64,000 nucleotides of DNA from Sanderia malayensis (Eukaryota; Cnidaria; Scyphozoa; Semaeostomeae; Pelagiidae), in contig RQOL01000535.1 in the NCBI GenBank assembly GCA_013076295.1, positions 186,001-250,000 of the forward strand, read 5' to 3'. A model generated the notes under the pieces. That model was not told the origin of the DNA. It saw nothing but the letters and a program-made list of their open reading frames with translations, and ran no database searches. Of the stretch, positions 20,335 through 31,024 are shown piece after piece. The stretch's first letter is position 1. Each line of letters starts with the position of its first letter. Both the position numbers and the translations under genes were made by a program.

Positions 20335-23310
20335 CAGGGCCGGTTCCAGGAAATTTTCTTGGGGGGGTGTAAGCTCTTATGTACCGAGTAATTTAAAAAA
20401 AAAACAATGCCAGAAATTTTGAGCTCAACTAATCGTGATCAGAACTAACAACTAAATGACTTACACTAACTTTAATTTAAGAAATTTAACTTTAACGAAA
20501 GAACTTTAATTTTAACTTCAATCTGAAAAAAGCGTTTCAACCAAATACAGCACGTTCTAATAAAAATACAGGGTCAATGGTGGGTCAAAAATAGCCCTCA
20601 GATTTTTGCGAGTCATTTAATTAGGAGCTTTTGACCCAGCCTCTTTTTCTGTTCTTATAGCGCAATATATGAATAAATTAACTTTAAGAAGTGTCAAATC
20701 GAACTCTTCTGTTTTTTAAGTGTATCCAGTTCCTAACAACATCTTTCAAGTTGACATTTTCAGAGAAATCCTTCTCGCATGATATCAGCATCAGAGATTC
20801 CAGGCGGTCCTGGAGCATTGTGCTCCGCAGCTTAGTCTTCACCAACTTTAGTTTGCTAAAAGATCTTTCATTTGAAGCCACAGTAATTGGTGCTGTTTGA
20901 AGGAATGTATATGCTGTGTTGCTTGCCGGATAAATGTTCCTTCGACTATATACGAATTTTGCAATTTCACAGACTGTCATGTTCTTTACCAACTTTTTCT
21001 CTTGGAAATCTTCTCTCAAAACAGTAAGCTCTGCAATAAGACTGCCACTTGAAAATTTCCCTGACAACAAATGCTCCAGATCCTCTGCTTGTTCTTCACT
21101 TAAGTTATCCCAAGGAGGCAACAAAACAGTGAACGGCTTTATTTTCTTCAAAATGCTACCCCAGTTTTCTTTACAATCTGTAATTATCTGATCAAGTACA
21201 GAATAAATCTCTTTCGAATAAAACGTCTGGAAAGAGAATACTTCCTCGTTGTCTCGGTTTTCATCAATTCTTCTTGGAATCAATCTTCTTCTGTGGCGGT
21301 GCTGAAACTCTTCTTCTGGATTTATTCCCATGTGCATTGCAATTTGTGTGGTAGCTTCAATCTGCTTTTGCACGTCATCTTCATTTCGAATCTTTTCTAA
21401 CGCCCTAGTTGTCGATGACACTAGCTCAAGTGCGTCGAGTAAATTCAAACCCTCTTCCTGAAGTTGCACAACCAGAACCTTACAGCGCCGCATTATGAAT
21501 CTCATAGTAGCCAAGCTGAAAACAAAATCAAATGTTTTCATTTTCTTCAAAATTGCTTTGGCTTGATCCTGTGTGTTTTTGTCACAGTCTAGTTGTCTAT
21601 CCATTATCTGCTCGAGCAGCGAGACGATTACTGTCAAAGAGATCCAGACACTGTCAATAGATTCAGATCTAGCAATCCAACGAGTTTGCGAGAGATTTCG
21701 CATCTTCAAGGCCCCTTCTATTTCAACTTGTGCTTTTTCAAGTGCTTCAGATCGCTTGGTGCTACTAGAAAAGAATGTGTACAATGACTGTAATATGTCA
21801 AACATCGATGATACAAGACTGCTTGCTTTGGAGCTTCGTTCCACAAATGTACTCAGCCTGTGAGCCTGGCATGGGATGTAAAGGATTTCCTTTTTGTGTG
21901 GAAAATCTTCTTGAATTTTATCACTTAGCACTCGTTGGCATCCTTTATACTTTCCAGACATACATGACGCAAAATCGTACGATTGAAAGACCAGTTTCTG
22001 TGGGTCCACACTACACCCATTGAGAGCTTTCAAAATTTCTGCAGCATGGCCTTCTCCGGACTTGTCTTTGAGAATCCTCAGACACAGTAAACGCTCAACC
22101 GGCTTGGCATTGACGACGTATCTTACAACAATTGCCATCTGATCTTTATTGCTTGTGTCCGGGGTAGTATCAGCCATTACTGAGAACGCTGAGACTTCCT
22201 CTAGCTCCTTCACCATACGATGCCTCACTGCGTCACCTAGCAACTTTATCAACTCATTTTGGGTGTCTTTGCTCATATAGGTAACATGGTATGGTCGCAT
22301 CCTTGTTTGATTCTGCCAGTATTTCAAAATGCCGCAATGTCGACTGATTAACTTCACAATCTCATAAAAGTTGCTGGATTTGTCAGTATTTCCGCGAAAG
22401 GCAAGGTCCTGCATAGCCATGGTGCGAGCAGCATCACATAATATTAACATAATTTTGGTGTTAAACATTGCGTCGTCAGTTTCTTTAATCATTTCATGAC
22501 GACGAGACAAATCCAAAAGTACATCGACGTTCTGATGCGGGTTAGTGAATCTTGCAAAATCTCGCAATGCTTCTCTGTGACTTTGGCTAGTGAAATGCTG
22601 TATCAGCTTGCCCTTCTTTCCTTTTCCAACACTCTTCATTTTGTGCCACTGTCTAACGCCATTAATAGTCCATGAAGCATCTGCAGAGGGTCTTCCAGCG
22701 CCGTTTGGAAATAAGGAACAAACATAGCAAAATGCTGCGTCATTTTGAACGCTATATTCAAGATGTGGAAAATCTTTGAACCAGGTGCTTGAAAACTTAT
22801 TTTGTTTACCAGATCCAATGAATGCATTACTTGGATAAACTGTCAAGCGAGGCTGGTAGGGACCTAGGTTTATCAGAAAACGGCGTTGGCTATCCGACAA
22901 ATCTTTTTCTCTTTTTCCAGGGTCGTGTTCTATTAGTGCTGCTGCTTCTCCTGGTTGTACAGATCCCTTTTGTCTGTCAATTTTGACTTTAAGTCGTTCA
23001 GCAGATTTTTCTAAATCATTACACTGGGTTTTAATCTCGTTGGCAAACTCATTTGCAGATATCGCAAATTCTTCGATATTTGGGGTACATGGTTGTGTTA
23101 GAATGTTTAATGTCGAATTACCTCTTTGCTCCAAAGTGGATAGCAGATGCTTGAGCTTTCCCGCACAGCTAATCCAATAATCATCATTTTCATCATCGGT
23201 GTCATCGTTTTCGGAGTTTTCAGCCTCACTCTCGCTCTCCTCATCAACTACATTCTCACTCACAACATTACTAATATTAGATTCTTCTTTTGCAGAATTC
23301 GCTAACCCAA
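20335..23310 (-). mobile_element. hAT element segment replacing BEL gag-pol core
   Basis: It begins at CAGGGCCGGTTCCAGG, a hAT-type terminus, and contains a near-complete hAT transposase on the minus strand. The other terminus is not found: at about 23310 the sequence passes directly into BEL RT. The BEL gag C-terminus, protease and RT motifs are absent, so insertion was accompanied or followed by a deletion that removed one hAT end and about 2 kb of BEL. No 8-bp target duplication can exist in this state. Confidence 0.75.
20684..23263 (-). CDS. hAT transposase (ZMYM1/DUF4371-like), lacks an N-terminal ATG
   Basis: An 859-codon open frame. An acidic N-terminus is followed by a TTF-type zinc finger (WFKDFPHLEYS, then CYVCSLF, then HFTSQSHREAL, residues about 150-235). 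Next comes the DUF4371-like core with VMADTT and the CQAHRLS and TRWIARSES motifs, and a C-terminal hAT dimerisation region (YPASNTAYTFLQTAPI, then ANERSFSKLK). The D/D/E residues of hAT are plausibly present but I did not align them. The reading frame is intact. The listed start is a GTG; the frame is open upstream only to about 23320 and has no ATG before the finger. The true start was therefore lost with the deleted 5' end or lay in another exon. Confidence 0.8.
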   Translation of the reverse strand: MSENVVDEESESEAENSENDDTDDENDDYWISCAGKLKHLLSTLEQRGNSTLNILTQPCTPNIEEFAISANEFANEIKTQCNDLEKSAERLKVKIDRQKGSVQPGEAAALIEHDPGKREKDLSDSQRRFLINLGPYQPRLTVYPSNAFIGSGKQNKFSSTWFKDFPHLEYSVQNDAAFCYVCSLFPNGAGRPSADASWTINGVRQWHKMKSVGKGKKGKLIQHFTSQSHREALRDFARFTNPHQNVDVLLDLSRRHEMIKETDDAMFNTKIMLILCDAARTMAMQDLAFRGNTDKSSNFYEIVKLISRHCGILKYWQNQTRMRPYHVTYMSKDTQNELIKLLGDAVRHRMVKELEEVSAFSVMADTTPDTSNKDQMAIVVRYVVNAKPVERLLCLRILKDKSGEGHAAEILKALNGCSVDPQKLVFQSYDFASCMSGKYKGCQRVLSDKIQEDFPHKKEILYIPCQAHRLSTFVERSSKASSLVSSMFDILQSLYTFFSSSTKRSEALEKAQVEIEGALKMRNLSQTRWIARSESIDSVWISLTVIVSLLEQIMDRQLDCDKNTQDQAKAILKKMKTFDFVFSLATMRFIMRRCKVLVVQLQEEGLNLLDALELVSSTTRALEKIRNEDDVQKQIEATTQIAMHMGINPEEEFQHRHRRRLIPRRIDENRDNEEVFSFQTFYSKEIYSVLDQIITDCKENWGSILKKIKPFTVLLPPWDNLSEEQAEDLEHLLSGKFSSGSLIAELTVLREDFQEKKLVKNMTVCEIAKFVYSRRNIYPASNTAYTFLQTAPITVASNERSFSKLKLVKTKLRSTMLQDRLESLMLISCEKDFSENVNLKDVVRNWIHLKNRRVRFDTS

Positions 23311-24558
23311 TCTCACGAAATCAAGAATGCAAGAAGGAGGGTTTAAACTACGTAAGTGGAAAACTAACAGCTGCTCTCTAGCTAAAAAGCTTGATGAAGA
23401 GAATGAGGCTATCAGTAAGGAAGTTGTTCAAGAAGAAGATAGCAAAAGCAAGATATTAGGCTTGCCTTGGGATAAGAAAGAAGATGTGATAGAGTTTGAT
23501 TTGGGGAAAGTAGCTGAGAATGCAGGACAAGCTGATGTCACAAAAAGAGGAATATTGAGTTCATTGGCAACTATATTTGATCCAATGGGTGTGATAGGGC
23601 CAGTAGCAGTACCTGCTAAAATTCTGTTTCAAGATCTTTGTCTAGAGAAGATAGGATGGGATGATCCAATACCGGCAGATAAGTCTAAAGTGTGGCAGGA
23701 GTAGACAACCCCCAGAGCTGTACTAAACCAAGTCAAAGGTGAAGTGCTCAGAACAAGTCTTCACGGATTTGGAGATGCAAGCAAAAAACCTTACTGTGCT
23801 GCGATATACCTGGTGTATGAGACAACAGAAGGAATATACAGTGGCTTACTATGCTCAAAGTCTAGAATTGCACCATTGAAAGGCTTATCCATTTCGAGGT
23901 TAGAGCTTATGGCTGCTAAGATTCTGACTACACTGATGCAAACAGTTACTCAAGCATTGAGCTCTGATACTAAGATTGATGAAGTCAGATATTGGTCTGA
24001 TAGCATGACCGTGCTATACTGGATTCAAAATAAAGGAAAATGGAAAACCTTTGTTCGGCATATGGTTAATGAGATATTAAAGGCATCTAGGAAAGACCAA
24101 CAGGGTCATGTTGTTGGGACTGAGAACCCGGCTGACATAGGTTCGAGAGGTCCTCTTGCAGAACAATTGAAAGACAATCAACTTTGGTGGGAAGGTCCAT
24201 CTTGTCTGAAGGAGAACAGAGATAAATGGCCAAGTAACTTTATGGTGGATGAGTCAAATGATGTGATTGAGGAGAGAAAGAAAACTGTTGCAACAGTAAT
24301 GGTATAGCAGTTGAGTCAAAGAATGGAATTAGTGAGATGATGGACATCAAAAGGTTCAGTTCACTGAAGAAGCTGTTCAGAGTGACAGCATATGTGAGAG
24401 GATTTATTCATAATCTGAAGCAGAAAGTTGCAAAGAAAGATTTTAATACAGCCAAGCTGAGAGTTGAAGAGATCAAAGAGGCAAAGAGAGAATGGATCAT
24501 TGATGCGCATTTATTCTTGCAAGATAATAAAGATTTTGCCAAGTACAAAGACCAGTCA
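23311..24558 (+). pseudogene. BEL/Pao pol remnant: RT C-terminus and RNase H
   Basis: The frame resumes at KSRMQEGGFKLRKWKTNS, a BEL RT landmark, and continues through FDPMGVIGPV to an in-frame TAG at 23702-23704. It stays in frame through LHGFGDASKKPYCAA, the RNase H start, and SRLELMAA and YWSDSMTVLYWI to a stop at 24305. A frameshift near 24304 restores the frame into ISEMMDIKRFSSL and onward to 24558. The RT palm and its catalytic aspartates are absent. Non-functional. Confidence 0.8.
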
Positions 24559-25067
24559 AGGCGGATTTACACGGTACAAGTTGGCTACAAGTTTTTTCGA
24601 TATTGGACTGAAAACTTGAACTTGATGGATAATGATTATTATTATTATTTTATTATACCATAATTAATAATGGCTTGTTTTGAATATTTAATAAATTACT
24701 GGTGCTAAAATTTTGTCATAAATTTCTTCATGAATCTGATAATTTAAGTTGACGCACGCGAGATAAACTTTTATCCGTTAACAGAACTATTTTGCTGCAA
24801 AAATTGAGTTTTCCTTCCCAAAATCTGCAATTCGCGAATCAAAACAAACCTTACATGAAGTAGCAATTTGCGGCGTCTTTGAAAAAATGGTGTGAACTGA
24901 AAACTTTTTGACATCGAGTCAGAAATTTTTCGACTGTGATGGAGGATTAACGTCAATCAAAACAACAGGCGTGAACAGAATTTTAGGGCATTTACACGAT
25001 ACAAGTTCAAGTTTGCAATCCAGTATCGAAAAAACTTGTAGCCAACTTGAACCGTGTAAATCCGCCT
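24559..25067. mobile_element. Harbinger-like MITE inside BEL pol
   Basis: Inverted ends begin AGGCGGATTTACACGGT and extend through CAAGTTGGCTACAAG and TTTTTTCGATA. The flanks are TCA and TTA, a one-mismatch TNA duplication. Removing the 509 bp and one triplet rejoins the BEL frame without a shift. The termini share the 'TTTACACGG' core with the MITE at 12246, which suggests a related family. Non-coding. Confidence 0.75.
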
Positions 25068-26420
25068 TTAGGCATTGTGAATAAAGATGGCATACTAATT
25101 TGTAAGGGGAGATTTGAGTATTCTGATTTGGAGTTTGATGCAAAGAACCCAATCATATTGCCAAAGAACCACGGATTTACAGATCTTGTTATCATGGACT
25201 GCCATGTAAAGGTTCATCACTGCAGGGTCAGCGCTACTCTTGCAGAATTACGTTCAAGATACTGGATAACCCAAGGCAGGCAATATGTCAAGCGATTGTT
25301 GAAAAAGTGTTTCACGTGCAAGAAAGTAGACGGAAAGCCATTCAACAACACAGTTGCACAACTACCAGATTTCAGAGTTAATGAGGCCCCACCATTCAGC
25401 AAAGTAGGGGTGGATTTTGCAGGTCCGCTATACTGTAAAGGAGCAAGAGGAAGCAGTATAAAAACGTATATTGCTTTATTCACTTGTTGCGTGACTCGAG
25501 CGGTGCATCTCGAGTTGACACATGATTTGAATGCATCATCGTTTTTGAATGCCTTGAAACGTTTAACTTCAAGAAGGGGTACGCCGACAATGATAGTATC
25601 TGATAATGCTAAGACATTCAAATCAACAGCTAAGCTTTTGAAGAAATTTCAAGTTGATAAGCAATTGGTTGACTACATGGAAAGTCGTCAAATCCACTGG
25701 AGGTTTAATCTTCCAAGGTGCCCCTGGGCAGGGGGGGGGGGGGTGTTTGAAAGTATGGCAGGCAGCGTGAAGAGATGCTTACGCAAGGTATTGGGTAAGG
25801 CTCGACTTACACCGGATGAATTGTATACTATTCTAACTGAGATTGAATGCACTTTGAATTCTAGGCCGTTGACGTATCTATGGGAAGAAAGACAAGTTCT
25901 TACTCCATCTCATTTGATGCTGGGTAGAAGATTGACACCATTCTCTGCAAATCTATCCTTAGATTCAGAAGATAATATTTCTGTTGATAATTTAACCAAA
26001 CGATTTGTGTTTCTTAGGAAGAAATTGATTCATTTCTGGAATAGGTGGAAGCGAGAATATCTGGTGAGCCTCAGAGAACAGCATCAAATGAACAAAAAGC
26101 CATCAAACGCCATCGGTAAAGGAGACATGGCGCTGATGCAAGACGACAAAAAAAAGAGAATCGAGTGGAAGTTAGGAATTGTAGAAGAGTTGATCGCAGG
26201 GAAAGATGGAGAGGTAAGAGGGGTGAGTATTCGAGTAAGTAATAAAGGGAAAACTCAAAATTTGCATAGGCCGGTGCAAAAGGTTTATCCTTTGGAAATT
26301 TCGGATAGAGCAAAGCCTTATGATTGCACGGGGAGTAATGCGGAGGAGAACGTCGAAGGGAAAGAGCAAACGATTGAAGTGAGTGGAAAGACGAATGAGG
26401 TCAATGAGAATGGAGATTAA
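25068..26420 (+). pseudogene. BEL/Pao integrase and C-terminal domain
   Basis: It continues the pol frame with no internal stop for 450 codons. Visible in order are an HHCC zinc-binding region (CHVKVHHCRVSATL, then CFTCKK), the first catalytic Asp in VDFAGP, the second in IVSDNAKTF, the Glu in VFESMAGSVKR, and the C-terminal DUF5641-type region (LTPSHLMLGRR, then WNRWKREYL). A 13-base G run (25731-25743) encodes four glycines just before the catalytic Glu. The domain looks intact but can no longer be made as part of pol. Stop at 26418. Confidence 0.85.
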
Positions 26421-26511
26421 AGCGAACTACGGAATACGAGTTCTGAGTTTGTACGCCCACGCCGCGCCGCAGCAAGAGATGCGCGCGACTTCTTCTTGAT
26501 CCCTGATGGAT

Positions 26512-26524
26512 CAAGGAGGGGGAA
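26512..26524 (+). promoter_or_regulatory. BEL/Pao polypurine tract
   Basis: A purine-only run (AAGGAGGGGGAA-type) ends exactly at the start of the 3' LTR. It is the expected plus-strand primer for reverse transcription. Confidence 0.75.
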
Positions 26525-26770
26525 TGTTGCGGAGCAGCAGCGCGGTGCAGCTTTTTATAATTAATGTATTTTTTGATTGACAGCTAATATATGTAACACC
26601 ACATGATTCGAGTGTGGAATTTGTCTTGTGAGATTTTAGAGTTGGAGTGTAGTCGTGTTCTATGTTATGTGATTCGATTGAGATAAAACTTGATTGAAAA
26701 GGTTGTTTTACTTGTGTGATTGTTCCTCGTTGTATAAAAGAACTGGAAAGGGGGAAAAAGTTCTCCAACA
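26525..26770 (+). repeat. BEL/Pao 3' LTR
   Basis: 246 bp, beginning TGTTGCGG and ending CTCCAACA. It aligns end to end with the 5' LTR and is followed by the target duplication AGGCC. Confidence 0.9.
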
Positions 26771-26775
26771 AGGCC

Positions 26776-27034
26776 AAAATGAAAGTATCATTTCCTTTGT
26801 CTTTGAAACCACAGCTCGCTTTTATTTGTTATAACTTCTTGAAAAGATACATTATTTTCTCTTCTTCCTTCCTAAAGGTTTAACTAGTGTTTGTTTGCAA
26901 AATATTAACTTGTTTCAAAGCTAAAGATGCCATAGCCTGCGTACAGACTTTATGGAACTGACAACATCCAATTAGCAATAACTTTGGCATTGAATTGGAT
27001 TCAAGATCTTCTGCAACCGTAAACGGAGCAGACC
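26776..27034. other. Intergenic, nothing recognised
   Basis: AT-rich with no supported feature. Confidence 0.3.
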
Positions 27035-27428
27035 AATCAACGATCATCTTTTACGGGTGCTGAGAACTGACGGAAGCACCCCTAAAACTTGAAATTATGG
27101 AGCAAACCAATGAGCAAGCATCTTTATGGGTGCTCAAATCTGGTAGACCAATCAGGAAGCATCTTTACGGGTGCTCATTGTTAAGCTACAACCACAGAGC
27201 TACAAAATATACAAACGACCATTTCTCTAAATATTAAATTGAATAACAGTGCTGCATAAATTTGTCGGGACGTCGGAACGAGATTTATTGAGGCGCTGTT
27301 TGTCATCTGCAGTTGACGAGAATATTTCAAGAGTGGCATTTTAAATTTTGTTACATATTACTTTTTCATTATTTTCCGGAAAATGTTATGGGTGCTGCAG
27401 CACCCACAGCACCCGTAGATCCGCGCCT
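27035..27428 (-). mobile_element. hAT-type MITE fragment with GGGTGCT repeats
   Basis: Three copies of 'catctttacgggtgctca'-like text occur at about 27043, 27117 and 27160. The right end, read on the minus strand, is AGGCGCGGATCTACGGGTGCTGTGGGTGCTGCAGCACCC, which starts like a hAT terminus and contains a GGGTGCTGCAGCACCC palindrome (27389-27404). The left end is not resolved and no coding frame is present. Confidence 0.45.
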
Positions 27429-27826
27429 AATAGAAACCCTGAAATGCTTCTCGTCTGATGTTGCTCTTGGAGAACCAATCTGGTGCTTCTTTTGGCGAAA
27501 ACCCCGGGTTTGGTGGCAATTTTTCAAATGCATCTCATCTAAATAGAGTTGGCAGAATTTTCTTTAATACGTCACCAACTTTGGGAAAGATGCTAATTCT
27601 ATTTGCTTAACTCAAAGGTTTCATAATCATACACTACTGGACTGATAATAATACTTCTTAGCACAAGAGCTGAACTGTACCAACAACACAGTTGATCGAA
27701 CGGATTTTTTAAGAAATTTTCCAAGGAGTGTTAAATAACAAGCAATGCAATTAAGACATTAGGGCGTGTAGCTTTTCTGTGTAGTGAGGTGACAAATCTA
27801 TGGGGCTGGCCAGTTCTTCAGACATA
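27429..27826. other. Intergenic, nothing recognised
   Basis: No supported gene or repeat. Confidence 0.3.
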
Positions 27827-28018
27827 TTATTTCCATTGCAATATTTTGTGAGGCTCAAATTCTTCAGGTATCGCTCTTCTCTCATCAGTCAGTGGTATAT
27901 CTTTCATAACATTCATGTTGACCATGGCTGAATCTCTGGCTGCTAATACATCGAGTAAAGCTCGGTGAGCTTGAAATACTTTCTGCAAATTCTCAAAGAT
28001 TTTGCACAGATCATGCAT
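27827..28018 (-). pseudogene. Decayed coding fragment, unknown protein
   Basis: A 63-codon minus-strand frame (starting MHDLCKIFENLQKVFQAH) has normal protein composition. After its stop the neighbouring frame continues with GNNMSEELASPIDLSPHYTEKL, suggesting a frameshifted remnant of one protein. Family not recognised. Confidence 0.3.
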
Positions 28019-28610
28019 AGCTGTAGTCAGTCATTCTTGATCTGTGCCTTTAAGGTGGTATACCACCATTAAAACTAGTTTTATCTGCTGGTGACTTCAG
28101 ATAGCTTTCCTATATAGTATCGGAAAACAATTACAATTTGAATTTCACTCATGCATAAGCTTGCATAACTTGCAGAATTAATTGCGAATAAATTAGCATA
28201 ATGCGTGAAACAAGTATCCAACTTTGTGCATGTTTTATGGATAACTGGCAAAAAGTAACAATGTCCAGTTTTCTAGATGAGTTTTTGGTATCCTGTTCTT
28301 GTGCAGCATACCTAAACTTAGCTTGCAAGAGTGATTATTTTTAAATTATTGGTTAATAAGCCAATACAAATTTTAAAAGAACGAAGTTGTTTTTAATGAA
28401 ATTATTGTTGAGTTCAAAATTCATGTTTTGCATTTTTAGGCATTGATATATCTGCTGTATTTTAAAGCAGGTTTCATCAAAATACCTTTTATATTGGCTG
28501 AGTCACACTTGTTTAAAGCTTAAAGTCATGCTGTTGAGACTTTCGAGAAAACGCAATTTAGAGTTAAAAAGGAAAATAAAATTAATGACTTTGTCACATC
28601 AGAAGGAAGG
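28019..28610. other. Intergenic, nothing recognised
   Basis: AT-rich with no supported feature. Confidence 0.3.
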
Positions 28611-28740
28611 GGCCGTTCAATAATTACGTCACGCTAGGGGGGTGGGTGGTTCTTCAGGTTTTTCGTGACGCAGCGTGACGGTAAATGACGGGGGTGGGTA
28701 GTACTTATTTCAAGTCCGTGGCGTCACAGTGTAAAAAAAA
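28611..28740. repeat. Single terminal-repeat-like end (GGGGCCGTTCAATAATTACG)
   Basis: The text GGGGCCGTTCAATAATTACG followed by TCACGCTAGGGGGGTGGGT resembles the ends of DNA transposons common in animals. A second, inverted partial copy of the inner motif (CGTGACGCAGCGTGACGG then GGGGGTGGGTAG) lies within 60 bp. No matching far end was found nearby, so this is probably a truncated copy. Confidence 0.4.
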
Positions 28741-28767
28741 TTTAAAATAAAGTTTTATTTGGATTTG

Positions 28768-29070
28768 TCAATAAACTGGTTTGGGTGTAGGGATGAATGA
28801 TAATCCCTTTGAAAGTACATCAATTTGTGTCTGTGTGAGATTATGATTACTCAAATTGTGAATCAGCAGGGAATTGTCAAAATCGTTTTGAATAGTACAG
28901 TGTAGGGATTTTTTCGCAGCATTTTTACGTAAATGGCGTTCACTACGTTTCCTTTTGATGCCAGCCATGCGTTTCAGAGTTCGGAGTTTCGATGTGTGTA
29001 CTCGGAGTACGTCATCAGTAGTTTCTATTTTGAACAAAATGAATAGAAGCATATTGGCAGAAAGTTTCAC
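28768..29070 (-). pseudogene. Penelope-like or related retroelement N-terminal fragment
   Basis: The minus-strand frame of 100 codons ends with HNLSNHNLTQTQIDVLSKGL and FIPTPKP. This is the 'NLS...LT..Q..LL.KGL.F.PTP' block that precedes the RT of Penelope-like elements and some related retroelements. A basic stretch lies upstream. The RT that should follow is not on this strand, so the copy is truncated. Confidence 0.5.
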
Positions 29071-29131
29071 TCAATAAAAATTAGAATGTTGTTGTTTCCA
29101 GTATTTATATAGAATTAGTAAAAATTTGGCT

Positions 29132-29161
29132 CATTCTAAAAGTATATGCTTTTAGAATGAG
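29132..29161. repeat. Near-perfect 30-bp palindrome
   Basis: TCATTCTAAAAG and its complement CTTTTAGAATGA flank a TATATG core. It lies exactly where the two oppositely oriented Penelope-like fragments approach each other. Confidence 0.7.
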
Positions 29162-29504
29162 CAATTTAAATGCTGACTTCGAACAACATTTAAAACAACT
29201 ACAAACTACACTTGTTAAACGAGGCTATAACATTGGCCTCATAAGCGACATCTTCAACAAGGTACATCCATTATCACAGGATGATTTACTAAAACCTACC
29301 GAGTCTCAACATGGTACCAAATTACCCTTCGTGGTAAGATACGATTCTAATACCATGGGCCTCGGAGCAGTGTTACGAAGACACTGGCACCATATTCAAG
29401 AGGATACCGATCTACATAACATTTCGGATACAACACCCATCCTAGCATTCAAACGAAGCAAAAACATAAGAGACATTTTGGTCAGGACTACCCTCAAACT
29501 ATAA
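29157..29504 (+). pseudogene. Penelope-like reverse transcriptase C-terminal fragment
   Basis: A 115-codon frame carries the late Penelope RT block: LVKRGYNIGLISDIF, LPFVVRYDSNTMGLGAVLRRHW, PILAFKRSKNIRDILVRT. The RT palm upstream and the GIY-YIG endonuclease downstream are absent. It is opposite in orientation to the fragment at 28768-29070. Confidence 0.6.
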
Positions 29505-31024
29505 ACAGTCAAAATCGTGGGCATCTCCGTGTGATAATTTCACATTTACTGTATTTCATACTTTCTATTTGGCCTAACAGCCGACATTGTTGTTGTTGTT
29601 GTAATTACGTTTTCTATTGTTATTGTTGTTGCTGTTATGCAGCATACATCAAAATCATAATTTAATTTTTTTTCCAATTACAACTTGAACATGTATCCAA
29701 AAACACTAAATATTCTTCACTTCGAAATCTTTTTAGTATGAATTCATATTTTTTTGCGATTCTACTTTACATTGATCGCTATTCCCCACATATTCATAGC
29801 GCTTCTGAATTCTGATACTCGTCTTCTTTAGCTGATCAGCTGTACGCGCCTTGTTTTTCCCATTGTCTCTAACTTCTGCATTCATTATCTTGTGCGATGG
29901 TGCCCTTCGGGGTGCTGGGGGGCCTGTGATCATAAAAGCGTACTGTCATCAAACCCCCGAAACGCTGATCCAGGTTGATAGCTGACGATTCGCACACACA
30001 ACTCTTTTCTTTACCATACTGATCTTCAAATCAATCCAATCTCTCTTGGACCTTACTCGAATTTCTTCTACACCCCATTCATATTCAATCATTTCTGATG
30101 GTTATCATAACTGAAATATTTATCTTTGCCATATTCTACCACTACTTGCGTCCCTTACATTTACTATCTCCATCACAGGACTGGTGATGATTATGATGAT
30201 AATGACATTTACTAGACATCGCCACCACCTCTATATCGCTGATGTGTATTGTTGCCTATCGTTCTGCATTGCTGCGACTACCCTGTACATTTTTTCTTAT
30301 TTACAAATGTTATCATGTTTACCTTTTATTTACCTTATATCATTTAAAAACACACTTTTAGGGTACCATTCTGTTTCTCTTCATGAATCCTGGGTATAGC
30401 CATATCTTCATTGGTTTTAATACGTTTTGCCCATGACGGTATAATATTCAGTGAGTAAACTTTTTACAAATTTTGTTTACGCAGCCTTGCTATGCTGGCG
30501 TTTCTGATCACCAGCGGATATTTATCTCCTTATAATATAATATTCTTTATATAATCTCTTTAATTTACATAATCTCGTTAGAGCCCTCTACGACACTTAT
30601 TTTAAAGTGCAATAACATGTCTTCGCATATTTTTATAAAAGGTCTCATGACATGGTTCCCTCGCCAAATTCGAGGTCCACCTCGAAGATGATATAACGGA
30701 AATCTAATACAACAATTCAATGCTCGAAATACGAAGAAGGCAAACATTTTAACGGCCGATACAATAATTACTTTAAACGCAAAATACGGTATATGTAGAC
30801 GAAACCTACTTATATGGAATAATGTATAACATACTGAATAATAGGGACGCTCAGGTCTAAAAATATTTATGATATTTTATTTTCTTTATATTTTTTTTGT
30901 GACTGAAGCTTCTGGCCAAATTTTAAATAATGTACGATTATCTAATATGAAATAAGAATGAAATAATACGGCATAAGAATAATAAAAGTCAATGTTAATT
31001 GGACAACAGACGCCATACGTCTGT
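29505..31024. other. Non-coding; probably includes the 3' end of the env-bearing gypsy element
   Basis: The env frame of the minus-strand gypsy element stops at 31025, so its 3' UTR and LTR should lie in the upper part of this interval. Without the partner LTR (beyond the right edge of the window) I cannot mark its ends. The minus-strand frame at 29733-29933 is not recognised. A (TTG)n-like tract lies near 29589-29635. Confidence 0.3.

Larger units (their letters stand above)
19574..26770 (+). mobile_element. BEL/Pao LTR retrotransposon, complete ends, dead interior
   Basis: The LTRs at 19574-19821 and 26525-26770 differ by about ten substitutions and a 2-bp indel by eye. They are flanked by a perfect 5-bp target duplication AGGCC (19569-19573 and 26771-26775). 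A primer site follows the 5' LTR and a polypurine tract precedes the 3' LTR. The interior carries a gag start, BEL-type RT C-terminus, RNase H, DDE integrase and C-terminal domain in the right order. A hAT segment has replaced the end of gag, protease and the RT catalytic core, and a MITE interrupts the region before integrase. Full span is 7197 bp including both intruders. Confidence 0.92.

Noticed and set aside
23199..23381. Plus-strand serine-rich frame at the hAT/BEL junction
   Set aside because: It is the reverse strand of the acidic transposase N-terminus and crosses the junction.
25731..25743. 13-base G run as a possible regulatory G-tract
   Set aside because: It lies inside integrase coding sequence and keeps the frame; it is more likely a homopolymer expansion or sequencing length error.
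29000..29050. Possible hammerhead ribozyme core (CTGATGA ... CGAAAC on the minus strand)
   Set aside because: A CTGATGA and a GAAAC occur with a short hairpin between them, but extra bases separate the hairpin from GAAA, the other stems are not visible, and the text is part of the Penelope-like coding frame.
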